Part shown: one piece after another, positions 10,822 through 19,895 of the stretch
Numbering within the stretch: the stretch's first letter is position 1
How the letters are laid out: each line of letters begins with the position of its first letter
NCBI GenBank assembly: GCA_021442155.1
Contig: CM038222.1
Span: forward strand, 113,029,121 to 113,093,120
Direction: 5' to 3'
Source: Cymbidium sinense
Taxonomy: Eukaryota; Streptophyta; Magnoliopsida; Asparagales; Orchidaceae
DNA: 64,000 nucleotides
Made by a program: the position numbers and the translations under genes
Notes under the pieces: generated by a model
What the model was told of the DNA's origin: nothing
The model's database searches: none
The model's input: the letters and a program-made list of their open reading frames with translations, nothing else

Positions 10822-12516
10822 CTTCATTCAACATACTCAAATTTATTGAATGAAGATTCTATTTTTAAATCATAACATAAAGTTGAAACTCCACTCAACA
10901 TGTTTCACATATGCTAGAGTGGAAGTTTCTCTCTTTTCAAAATCAAGAATTCACATACATGGCATCAAAACATATCATTGAAATCTATTTGACATTCTTA
11001 AGATTTGTTAAATGAATTTCACCTCTATTTTGGAATCTTATTTGACATGCCACATTTGTCAAATAATGAATTCCCCTCTCTTTCAAAAAAATAAAGAGAG
11101 CACATCAAATACATTTGATTCCCACTTAAACATATCAAAGTTGTTAAGTGAGAATCTCATTTTCATATGCATTTGATTCCCACTTAACATGTCAAGGTTG
11201 TTAAGTGAGAATCTTATTTTCATGTCACATTTGATTCCCACTTAATATATCAGAGTTGTTAAGTGAGAATCTTTTTTTTCATGTCATATTCGATTATAAT
11301 TAACATATCAAAGTTGTTAAGAGAGAATCTCACTTTCATATACATTTGATTCCCGCTTAACACATTAAAATTATTAAGTGAGAATGTCATTTCCATGAGA
11401 CATTTGACTTTCATTTAACATGTCAAACTTGCAAATTGAGAGTCTTATTTTCATAAATCATATTTGATTCCACTTAACATATCAAATTTGTTAAGTGAGA
11501 ATCTCATTTTCATGACACATATGACTCTCCACTTAACACACCAAATTTGTTATTTGAGGGCCTCATTTTCATATCACATTTGGACTTTCACTTAACATAC
11601 CTAATTTGTTAAGTGGTAGTCCCATTTTCAAAAACATAAATCATATCACATTTGGACTTTCAGTTAACATACCAAATTTGTTAAGTGGGAGCCCCATTTT
11701 CAAAACATAAATCATATCACATTTGGACTTTCACTTAACATACCAAAATTGTTAAGTGGGAGCCCTATTTTCAAAACATAAATCATATCACACTTGGGCT
11801 TTCACTTAACATACCAAATTTATTAAGTGAGAGTCCCATTTTCAAAGAAAAGAAAAACATATATCAATCACATTTTGACTTTCACTTAACATACCAAATT
11901 TGTTAAGTGAGAGTCCCATTTTCAAAGAAAAGCAAAACACATATCAATCACACTTGGCTTTCACTTAACATACCAAATTTTTTAAGTGAGAGTCCCATTT
12001 TCAAAAGAAAAGCAAAACACATAGCAATCACACTTGGGCTTTCACTTAACATACCAAATTTGTTAAGTAAGAGTCCCATTTTCAAAAGAAAAGCAAAACA
12101 TATATCAAGCACATTTGGACTTTCACTTAACATACCAAAATTTGTTAAGTGAGAGTCCGATTTTCAAAGAAAAGAAAAACATATATCAATCACATTTGGC
12201 TTTCATTTAACATACCAAATTTGTTAAGTGAAAGTCCCATTTTTAAACATCAATCAAACACACAACTACTTGACATATCAAATTTGTTAAGTAAAACCCC
12301 ATTTTCAAATCAACATTTCACATCAGCAAGACATTCTACAAAAAATTTTAAACACACAATCACAACCTCTTCTTAGCATACTCAAATTTACTAAGTAGAG
12401 GTTATTTCAAATCATCAATATTTTCAAACAAGATACACAAAATATAAATATCTCCAAGAAAATCTCTCCTCAAATTTATGAACCCCACTCAACCTACCTA
12501 AATTAGTTGAGTAGGG
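10822..12516 (+). repeat. Leader array of about 20 hairpin-forming units
   Basis: Tandem units each carry an inverted repeat around a loop resembling CATACTCAAATTTA or ATACCAAATTT. The main stem is CACTTAAC/GTTAAGTG, seen at 11181, 11471, 11589, 11732, 11803, 11883, 11962, 12043, 12124 and others. Outlying units use different but still pairing stems: CTTCATTCAA/TTGAATGAAG (10822-10855), a 13-bp stem with one mismatch at 12364-12403, and an ACTCAAC/GTTGAGT stem at 12483-12516. Unit length rises from about 58 to 72 to 80 bases along the array. It lies between the 5' LTR and gag, so it would be in the 5' leader RNA. Open frames at 11907-12376 are repeat artefacts. Confidence 0.8.
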
Positions 12517-12698
12517 TCCTAAAACCAAAATTAAATGGCAAAGACTCTCCTAAACATCAAAATCTCTCCAACATATATTTGAATTGTTGAGTGTGGGTTC
12601 AGGACTCCAAATCTATATTACTCTCTCAAAATAATTATTAAAGTAGAAATCTGACTCAGATTATATTTTAACACATGCCGAGATACATTGCAGGCCGG

Positions 12699-13160
12699 TC
12701 AATACAATTGGTTTTTGCAGTTAGTACACATGGCTTGATAGAAGTTCATTTTTACTTTCCCCTTTGGGATGGATTTGGCCTTAGATCGGGCCAGCCTCCC
12801 CGAGATCGACTCCACCCACCTGGTTTTCTTCAGCTGAGGATTCGATAGAGCATGTGTTACCTGTGAGGGGGTGACCCTCACTACATTCAGTCGAGACAAG
12901 GTGGTTGGGTAGAAACCAATCATCCATATTGAAATGCCCTCTGATTCAGAGTACCCTTCATTGAAGAGGATGGCCGTAGTGGTTCCCACGCCCTGTTCTA
13001 TGATAGTTTTAGCATCTGCCCATCCAGCTATCCCTACCATTGCTCCAGCAAGAGCTACTACCTCCTCGTTGGTCACCCCGAAGGGGAAGACTATCTTAGC
13101 CTCTAAGATAGTCTCCTCCACTTTCGAGGTAGGTACTAGTTCCCTCTCTGCCTTGCTCAC
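12699..13160 (-). CDS. Unrecognised antisense ORF, 153 aa
   Basis: This minus-strand frame opens with MSKAERELVP and ends CTNCKNQLY before a TGA. Reading on past the stop gives PACNVSR, so a CxxC...C cysteine pattern continues and the stop may be a decayed codon. The middle part is Gly/Ala/Val-rich (for example VVALAGAMVGIAGW), the rest is mixed, and the composition is protein-like. No membrane or signal segment is certain. Its DNA is clearly richer in G+C than the flanking leader. It lies opposite to the retrotransposon, between the leader and gag. Antisense ORFs are known in Tat elements, usually downstream of pol, so the place is odd. It could also be captured host sequence. The overlapping plus frame (12934-13203) looks less protein-like. 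I do not recognise a family. Confidence 0.4.
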   Translation of the reverse strand: MSKAERELVPTSKVEETILEAKIVFPFGVTNEEVVALAGAMVGIAGWADAKTIIEQGVGTTTAILFNEGYSESEGISIWMIGFYPTTLSRLNVVRVTPSQVTHALSNPQLKKTRWVESISGRLARSKAKSIPKGKVKMNFYQAMCTNCKNQLY

Positions 13161-13439
13161 TCATACTCACAATAATAAAATTGAAAAATGGAGGAATGTG
13201 TGAGCGACGAGAGCTTGGCATCCCATATAGAGGAGGGTTCTCCCAGAGGTCTCTCCACTTCAACCCAAGTTCCACCCCTTTCAGCTCAGGGCGGAGAGGA
13301 GGATTGCAAGGATTGCTTTCTTCTCCACCATTAGCATATTAAGACACTAGATAGGGGAGCCACACCTTGGGCATATGACTCCATGCTTGGTTGAGCATGA
13401 TCTCGTGGTACCTTGTTTGATTTATGATCGTTGATCCCT

Positions 13440-14438
13440 AGGAGTGTTAGGACACAGATCCATGGAGATAGAGCTGTCGAGGCTCAAAAATCTGTTCAGG
13501 TGGATGGGAGAAAGCAATAGAGGTATGCCAGGTAGTCGGCAGCCTCCACTCTGATGGATTTTCCTAATCATCCCCACATTAGAGCCAATCATTCAGACAA
13601 AATTCATCTTACTAGTGCTACCCACCATAGACAGAGATCTCCCATTAAGAGACAATCTATGTTGCCTTCACACTGCTCCTCTCATCATCCACCATCACCC
13701 ATGCAGCTCACAACATCCACCACTCCCACCAAGATTTTGAAGCCCCCATCCGGGGAGAGACCTTCCCTGGTGATGCGGCATCATGGGGATCCTCCTCCAT
13801 CCCACTATTGAGGTGAGATCGAGCTCCCCGACCTCAACTGCTGGTTGATGTGGCAACACAGTAGTGTTGTAGTCGCATCACCACCACCATGATTAGAGCC
13901 AATGATGGTGGCAGTTGCAGAGGGGGAAGGTGATGGTTTTATAGTTAGCAATTTGAGAAGAAGCTAGGGGCAGTCATAATAATTGATAAGGAGAAACAAC
14001 CAACTAGGGTTCAGTTAGACAGGCCTCGAGCATAGTGGTCTCCTCTACCACCACTTTTTCCACCACCTCGGCCGTCATACCAGCCACTTCAGTTTGCACA
14101 ATGGCCTTCACCACCGCCTGCTCAGCAGTATCCTCATTAGCATCATCGGCCGGTATTCTAGCAGATCATTTACTCTTGTCAACAAATTGAATAAACCTTA
14201 TTCATTCAAGATGGAGGTAGTCAGAAAGATCTTTAAGTATCACTTAAAGAAGGTTGATTTTTTGTTACCAGAGCCTAGGAGGTCGAAGGAAATGGGCAAG
14301 AGTCACGATCCAAACTATTGCCCCTACCATCATATGCTAGGACATGTCTTAGATGATTGCTTTACCTTTAAGGACTGGCTTGAGTGTAACTATAAGTCAG
14401 GTGCCATTATCATCCCTAAGGAATACCTACTAGAATAA
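13440..14438 (+). pseudogene. gag remnant of the giant Tat element
   Basis: The forward strand holds a broken gag. The clearest part is 14180-14438, where the frame contains DPNYCPYHHMLGH followed by a Cys four residues later and FKDW. This is the knuckle-like motif of Tat-lineage Gag proteins (usual form 'D..YC.YH...GH...DC..LK'). Upstream, 13460-13760 and 14000-14100 read as Pro/Gln/His-rich linker with several stops. Gag would package the element RNA into virus-like particles. The N-terminal capsid region is not recognisable, and the frame shifts at least once near 14100-14180. Confidence 0.65.
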
Positions 14439-15414
14439 CCCTTTAGTTATGTTAGGGTAATCCTTGGGGATACAAGCGATCTTCTTAAGATAGAGAAAGG
14501 TTGGGATATCTCCATCAACCTAGAAAATCATTTTAAGATCGAGTTACCCAGGTGCACAGGCGGCTCACCTCCAACTCTAATGAAGATTTACAAGTTTCTA
14601 AGGATAACTCGAAGGAGGTAGAAGCCTAGTAGTAGCAGCGATAACCTCCACTTGCCTGGGATAGCATAGTATCACAAAGAGTCAACACTCCTTCCACGAT
14701 TGGTTTGCTAGTTGGCTCTTCTTCAAATTGTATTATTGATTGGAAGGGTGCCAAATCCCTCATTCTGCTTACTTTACTTGATTTTTATTTTGTACCTCCA
14801 TCCAAATCTAAGAAATCAATGAAGAAAGCTAATTATGCTTACATCTGTGTTCCTTTTGATGATATTCTTGAGTTTATTCCTTTATATTTCTCTCCAAGTC
14901 TAATCAATAATAACTCTAGTTTTGATCATTCCTTTTTCGATTTAGAATTGGATTTTCCATTCCTAAATCATTTGGGTTCGCCCATTTAGATTGATTTGGA
15001 GTCAACCGACTCTGATGATCCCATAGGAGAAGTTGCAAGTGAACTAGATGAGTAGGTAAAACTTTCCATTAAACCATCTCATGTAGAAGTCAACCTGTGG
15101 CAAGTTCACCTCCTAGGTAGCACCTCGGGGATAAAGGTAAGCAAGTCATTAGTTCTTGATTAGAAGCCCTCATAGGATGCTCCACCTATGGATATGCTTG
15201 TGGAGGACCTAGAGTTGATTATGTCCTCACACAGAAAGTAAGCTAAACTAAATATATGATGCCCTTGTCTTATCCAAAGAGATGAGGGAGTCATTGATCA
15301 AAGCACTTCTTGATCAATATGCTTAGCTCTGACACTATTGAGAGGAGGCATGCTAGTCAAGAAGCGTGGAGTTATATTCGATGAAGACCATCTTTTGGGG
15401 GGAAACAATCCCTC
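14439..15414 (+). pseudogene. gag-protease spacer of the giant element
   Basis: The sequence lies between the gag knuckle and the protease. Its longest frame, 14705-14989 (94 aa), has no recognised domain. It reads as Ser/Leu/Phe-rich text such as YAYICVPFDDILEF and contains a short basic patch (SKSKKSMKKA). Stops interrupt on both sides. Tat polyproteins normally have a poorly conserved spacer here, so the assignment rests on position. Confidence 0.4.
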
Positions 15415-15923
15415 TACATCATAGTGGACATGGGCAGATTCAAACTCTCTAGGGTGTTAGTTGATCTAGGTGCATCGATGAAGTTCAAAGACCCTTGCCT
15501 GCGATTGAAATATCCAAACTCTGAGGAGATCGGATGATATTGAGAAGATTCAATGAACAAAGTGAGAGTGCCTTAGGCTCTATACTGTTGCCATTGGAGA
15601 TGGATGATTGGAAGACAAAAGCTAAGTTCTACATAATCGATTCAAATAAATCTTTCACTACTTTGCTCAGTAGGCCTTGGATACATGGAAACAACATGGT
15701 TCCATCCTCTTTACATCAGTTCATCAAATTCTGTAAAGGTGGAATCGAGTATTATGTCAAAGGAGACTTGAAGCCATTCTCAGTTAGAGAGGTCAAGATA
15801 TATGAGGACACAACCTACTATCTTCCTTCAAATCAAAAAGTGTGTTCTCGTGAACTTGGTGAAAGTTTAAAAACAAAAGAAAAAGAAATGAAAGAAAAAG
15901 AAGAAAAAGAAAAAGAAAAATAA
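15415..15923 (+). pseudogene. Aspartic protease remnant (Ty3/gypsy PR)
   Basis: The active-site stretch reads RVLVDLGAS at about 15451-15477, keeping the D-x-G-A form of Tat proteases. After a frameshift, the frame from 15534 continues with FYIIDSNKSFTTLLSRPW and then IHGNNMVPSSLHQF, the conserved flap-to-C-terminal segment ('LLGRPWIH...PSSLHQ'). The protease would release Gag and Pol proteins. The 129-aa frame ends in a Lys/Glu-rich low-complexity tail (about 15870-15923) caused by an A-rich expansion. At least one frameshift separates the active site from the rest, so the enzyme is dead. Confidence 0.75.
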
Positions 15924-16019
15924 AAGAAAATGAAAATATACAAGTAGTAAGAATGGAAAGGAAGAAGCTGGCAAATATTGATTCCAGTTCATTCCTCCAT
16001 ATCAACACATGGGTAGGAT

Positions 16020-16827
16020 GACCCCCACCCGCGTAGAGGGAGGTAGATCAGGCGGTTCAGGTGGAAGACCTCCTTCTTGGCCACTAGGAGCTATGTCCCA
16101 ATTCAGAGTGCCCACTATCCACATAGACTTAGAGTCTAGTTGAAGATGAGTCTCATGTGGTTAACAGCCAACCCCTCGGTGGGTCCCTTTGAGGTGATAT
16201 TTGGGCGAAGTGATGAAGACCGGGCCTCCAAGATTATGAATATCAATCACTATTATGTAGAACAGTTAGATAATAGTTGGAAACTTTAGCTCTAACCTCA
16301 CTTTCTTCCCGGAAAGTTGAAGGTTTAGTAGTTAAGAAGGCCCCCAAGTCATCCACAGATGTCAAGCCAAAGAGATTCTTGTTGGGAGCATCATCCTCAA
16401 GTCAAGAAACCGACATAGAACTTGAGGATGATTCATATAAAGATTTAATACAATTGCCTTTTGATTGGTATTCTCCTTATGTTCTTAACTTAGCAAAGAA
16501 GGGATTAATCCTGCATACATGGTCTAAACACAGGTCAGATTACTTTGAAAGGTTATGGGACAACCAAAAAGATATTCTCAGTCAAGACTAGGACTAGGAT
16601 TCGGCATAGTGGGACCAGTCAATGATAATAACCATTACCTAGTCATCACCACTCATTTGAGGTCTGATAGGTTCTTCTCAAATCATGCTAACTCTTATAA
16701 GAAGGTATGTGTAGAAACTTCAGATGACCAAAATGAGCTTGAAGTCAGAGACACACCGCCAGAGTTTGAAGTAGAGATCAGATCAATCATCGATGAGCTC
16801 AAAGAAATCAACTTGGAATACAAGTAA
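16020..16827 (+). pseudogene. Protease-RT linker with G-patch-like motif
   Basis: Two overlapping forward frames cover this: 16277-16591 (104 aa) and 16555-16827 (90 aa). They join across a frameshift at a RLGLGFG stretch, the Gly-rich (G-patch-like) motif found before RT in Tat elements. The second frame ends PPEFEVEIRSIIDELKEIN, which matches the segment seen in the other Tat copy at about 45980-46045. The linker leads into the RT domain and has no catalytic role I can name. Confidence 0.6.
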
Positions 16828-17660
16828 CATACATATTCCTTGAACAAGAAGAAACCAATAACTTAGTTAGGCTATTACGAGTTTAGGATTACTACATGGA
16901 GTTATGAAGAAATGCCCAATTTATCTTGATGTAGCGGACAAACTAGTAATAAAAATAATCTTATCAAGCTCCTAGGCATGATTAGACATTGAATAACAGT
17001 CTCTAAAATCAAGCGATTCGATGTTGACTTTGAGAAAAATATCTACCAGTTGGCTGTGTCATCCCAGTTAAGAAAAAGAATGCCCAAATTCACATATGCA
17101 TTGATTTTAGGGATCTGAATAAGGCGTATTTTAAGGATGAATTTTTCACTTCTTATACCAGAATTACTAGTGGACATTGCCTCATTTCATGCAGTATTCT
17201 CTTTTATGGATGGACCATCTAGCTACAACCAAATCAAGATGGTCCCTATGGATGAAAGAAACATTACTTTTTGAACCCAATCGAAATCTATTGTTATAAG
17301 GTCATGCCTTTCGACCTTAAAAATATTGATGCTACATACCAGTGGGCCATGACTCAGATCTTCAATGAACTCATTCATCATCAAGTTGAATGCTATGTTG
17401 ATGATCTAGCAGTCAAAAGTAGCAAAAAGGAAGACCATCTCTTTGACTTGAGAGGCTTTGAATGGTTAAGATAATTTAACCTCAAAATGAATCCCCTGAA
17501 GTGTGCATTCAGAGTAGCTTCAGGAAAATTCCTTGGGTTGGGTGTTCGACACTGTGGGATAGAAATCGATCCAAAGAAGATCAATGCTATCTTAGAAATG
17601 TCACCCCCTAAAAGTCTAACTCAACTCAGATAATTCCAAGGGCAGTTGGTGTATCTAAGA
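16828..17660 (+). pseudogene. Reverse transcriptase remnant
   Basis: The forward strand keeps recognisable RT blocks in several frames. PVKKKNAQIHICIDFRDLNK lies at about 17056-17118, YCYKVMPFDLKN near 17291-17326, ATYQWAMTQIFNEL near 17332-17373, and the catalytic YVDD at 17394-17405, followed by LAVKSSKKEDH. Block order and wording are those of Ty3/gypsy RT. The finger block contains the Asp of CIDFRDLN, and both Asp of YVDD are intact. Stops and frameshifts lie between about 17120 and 17271 and again at 17474. RT would copy element RNA into cDNA in the cytoplasmic particle; this copy cannot. Confidence 0.85.
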
Positions 17661-17699
17661 TGCTTCATTTCCAACATATTAAGAAAATGCTAACCATTC

Positions 17700-18185
17700 T
17701 CTACACTTGTCAAAAAGGATAGTAAGTTCAACTGGGATGACAAGTGCCAACAAGCTTTTGAAGACATCAAGCACTACCTAATGCTAGTTCTAGTAGACCC
17801 TATCTCGGGCAAGCCGTTGATCCTCTACACCACTACATTAAATGACTCCCTTGATGCTTTGTTGGCTCAAACCAATGACGAAGGGAAAGAAAATGCTCTA
17901 TACTACCTCAGTTTTCGTTTAGTTCCTGTTGAGGCAAACTACCCACCTATTGAGAAGCATTGCCTAGCTTTAATCTTTACATCCTAAAAGCTACGACACT
18001 ATATGCTTTCTCATAAGGTGAATCTGATCTCTAGGATCAATCCACTGTTATATCTCATGACACGGCCGATGCTATCTAGACGGTTGGCACATTGGTCCAT
18101 GCTTTTATTGTAGTTTGACATCACACTCATACCCCTCCGTGTGGTAAAGGACATACACTAGAAGATTTCTTGGCATCACATCCAT
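17700..18185 (+). pseudogene. RNase H remnant (first RNase H domain)
   Basis: The frame 17781-17987 reads PISGKPLILYTTTLNDSLDA, then LLAQTNDEGKENALYYLS and PIEKHCLAL. This is the RNase H segment that follows RT in gypsy polyproteins (usual 'LYL..S..A...L.Q....E...YY.S..L...E..Y..IEK..LAL'). Upstream, 17700-17760 reads as 'FNWDDKCQQAFEDIK'-like text, the RT connection region. The frame breaks at 17987. Confidence 0.8.
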
Positions 18186-18900
18186 TTCCTGTTGATTCTC
18201 CACTTAGTGATGACCTCCTCGATGAACAAATCATGAACTTAGGAGACACTAGCATTCACCAGTGGGAGATGTATTTTGATGGTGCGACTTCCTTTTAAAG
18301 GAGAAGAACTATGATCTACTCTTCCAAGAGAGGTAGGGGTAGGAATAGTTCTCTAACTCCATCTTATGATGTATGAGATTCATATCATCATCATATGCAC
18401 CAATAATGAAGCCAAATATTAGGCTCTGATTGTCAGTATGGAGTTAGTAATTATACTATGCGTCCAAAACATCAACATCTTCAGGGATTCTCAGCTTGTC
18501 ATCAACCAAATTACTGGGTCTTACAAAGTTTTAAAATCTAAGCTCCATCATTACCACAAGTAGACAACAAATCCCATAGGTTACTATCTACAAGATTCCT
18601 CGAGGAGAGAACACAGTAGCAAATGCATTAGCCAAGCTTGCCAAAGAGTTGACATGTCCAGAAGATGAGTCCATTCCACTAAGGGTCCAAAATAGACAAG
18701 TCTTATCCCTTATTGATGCTGAAATCATTGAGAGACTCTCTCTTGAAGGGAAGGTTATCGTTTCCAAAAAAGATGAGGAGTCATATTGGAGGGAACCATT
18801 CATGGATTATCTAAATATAGGCAACTACCTCAAGAGAAAGCAACATAAGCAAGAGCCCTTTCTACGCTCTCGTGGCTATGCAATCAGATCTATATGATTA
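18186..18900 (+). pseudogene. Second, archaeal-type RNase H (aRNH) and tether
   Basis: After a PFPVDSPLSDD-type spacer, the reading WEMYFDGATSF (about 18261-18297) is the first acidic block of the additional RNase H typical of the Tat lineage. CTNNEAKY near 18397 and INIFRDSQLVINQITGSY near 18471-18524 give the next acidic blocks. ENTVANALAKLAKELTCPED (from about 18610) is the domain's C-terminal 'N..AD.LA.LA' block, with Asp changed to Asn. The frame continues through 18649-18897 into the linker before integrase. Stops at 18298, near 18373 and near 18418 disable it. The presence of aRNH is the main reason for choosing Tat over other gypsy lineages. Confidence 0.75.
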
Positions 18901-19895
18901 TGATGGGGAAAAACGAAGCCCATAAGATCATGATGAGGTGCATTGGGTTTATCTTGTGCATCAATCGATCCCAAGAAGATCAAAAGACTAGGATATTACT
19001 AGCCTTTGATGATCACAAACTACATGGAAGTAGCTAGGAGATGTCACCAATGTTTGGTCACAGTGTGGTCCTACATCAACCACCCAACATTCTACACCCT
19101 ACATTGGCCTCATGGCCATTCGAGTGTTGGGGTATCGACATAATGGGCCCGATCAATTCTCCTTCTTCCAAGGGTCGTCATTCATTCGCTACTTTTCCAA
19201 GTGGTGGAGGCAATCCCACTAGAGGTCCACGGCATGTGCTCTTTTTGATATGTATATAGGTTGGTGCCTCATGAATTATATCGATAATGATGCGCATTAG
19301 AGCACTAAAATTAACTTTTGTACAACATAGATTAGATATTTCACCATCTATTACGAGGGAAAATGGTCTAGAAGCATTCAACAAAACTCTCATCCAAATA
19401 TTAAAGAAGACACTGAACAAGCAATAGTGGTGGAAGGTTAGTTGAAGCCTTATGGCTTTGTGTACCACATACAACTCTAACTCAATCTACCTTTCTCCTT
19501 GAATGGGTGGAAGCTATTCTACCATTAGAAGTCCAACTCCCATCATTAAGGATAGCTATGGATAGGAAGATTACAACAGAACAGAATGCCAAGCTGTAGT
19601 TGGAAGAGCTCAAAAGTTTGGAGGAGAGATGCCTCCGGGCATGCTAGAACCTCGAGTTGTACAAAACCAAAATGATTCAAGCTCATAACAAGTTGGTCTG
19701 TCCTAGAGCTTTTTAAGTAGGGGAGCTTGTTTAGTTCTAAGGAGACCAATTCTTGCCTGTCAAAAGATGGGAGGCAAGTTTGAAACCACTTGGGAAGGCC
19801 CTTTTGCCATAGAGAATCTCAAGGATCTTATCTATAAATTTTAAGGAGGCGTCATGCCAATCAATGGGATTTACTTAAAGAAATACTATCCATAA
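18901..19895 (+). pseudogene. Integrase remnant with C-terminal tail
   Basis: Pieces of integrase appear in order. A degraded zinc-binding region contains CHQC near 19037. HQPPNILHPTLASWPF and WGIDIMGPI (frame 19041-19259) form the start of the catalytic core with its first Asp. Then come VEAILPLEVQLPS (from about 19508) and LEELKSLEERC, and last a 'TWEGPFAIENLKDLIYKF' to YLKKYYP reading ending near 19892. The DDE core between 19260 and 19500 is scrambled by stops. Integrase would insert the cDNA. The KKYYP ending is typical of the Tat pol C terminus and sets the end of coding sequence. Confidence 0.8.

Noticed and set aside
11907..12376. Overlapping frames on both strands with repeated SLNIPN or MLSESP text
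   Set aside because: They are translations of the hairpin array; the repeats pass through different frames and are not conserved as protein.
10822..12516. CRISPR-like array
   Set aside because: Units are degenerate, contiguous, of changing length, and lie in a plant retrotransposon leader; there are no unique spacers or cas genes.
15793..16008. Minus-strand 71-aa Phe/Leu-rich frame resembling membrane segments
   Set aside because: It is the complement of the Lys/Glu-rich A-rich tract after the protease frame.
17393..17584. Minus-strand 63-aa frame
   Set aside because: It is opposite the RT catalytic YVDD region, which is clearly the coding strand.
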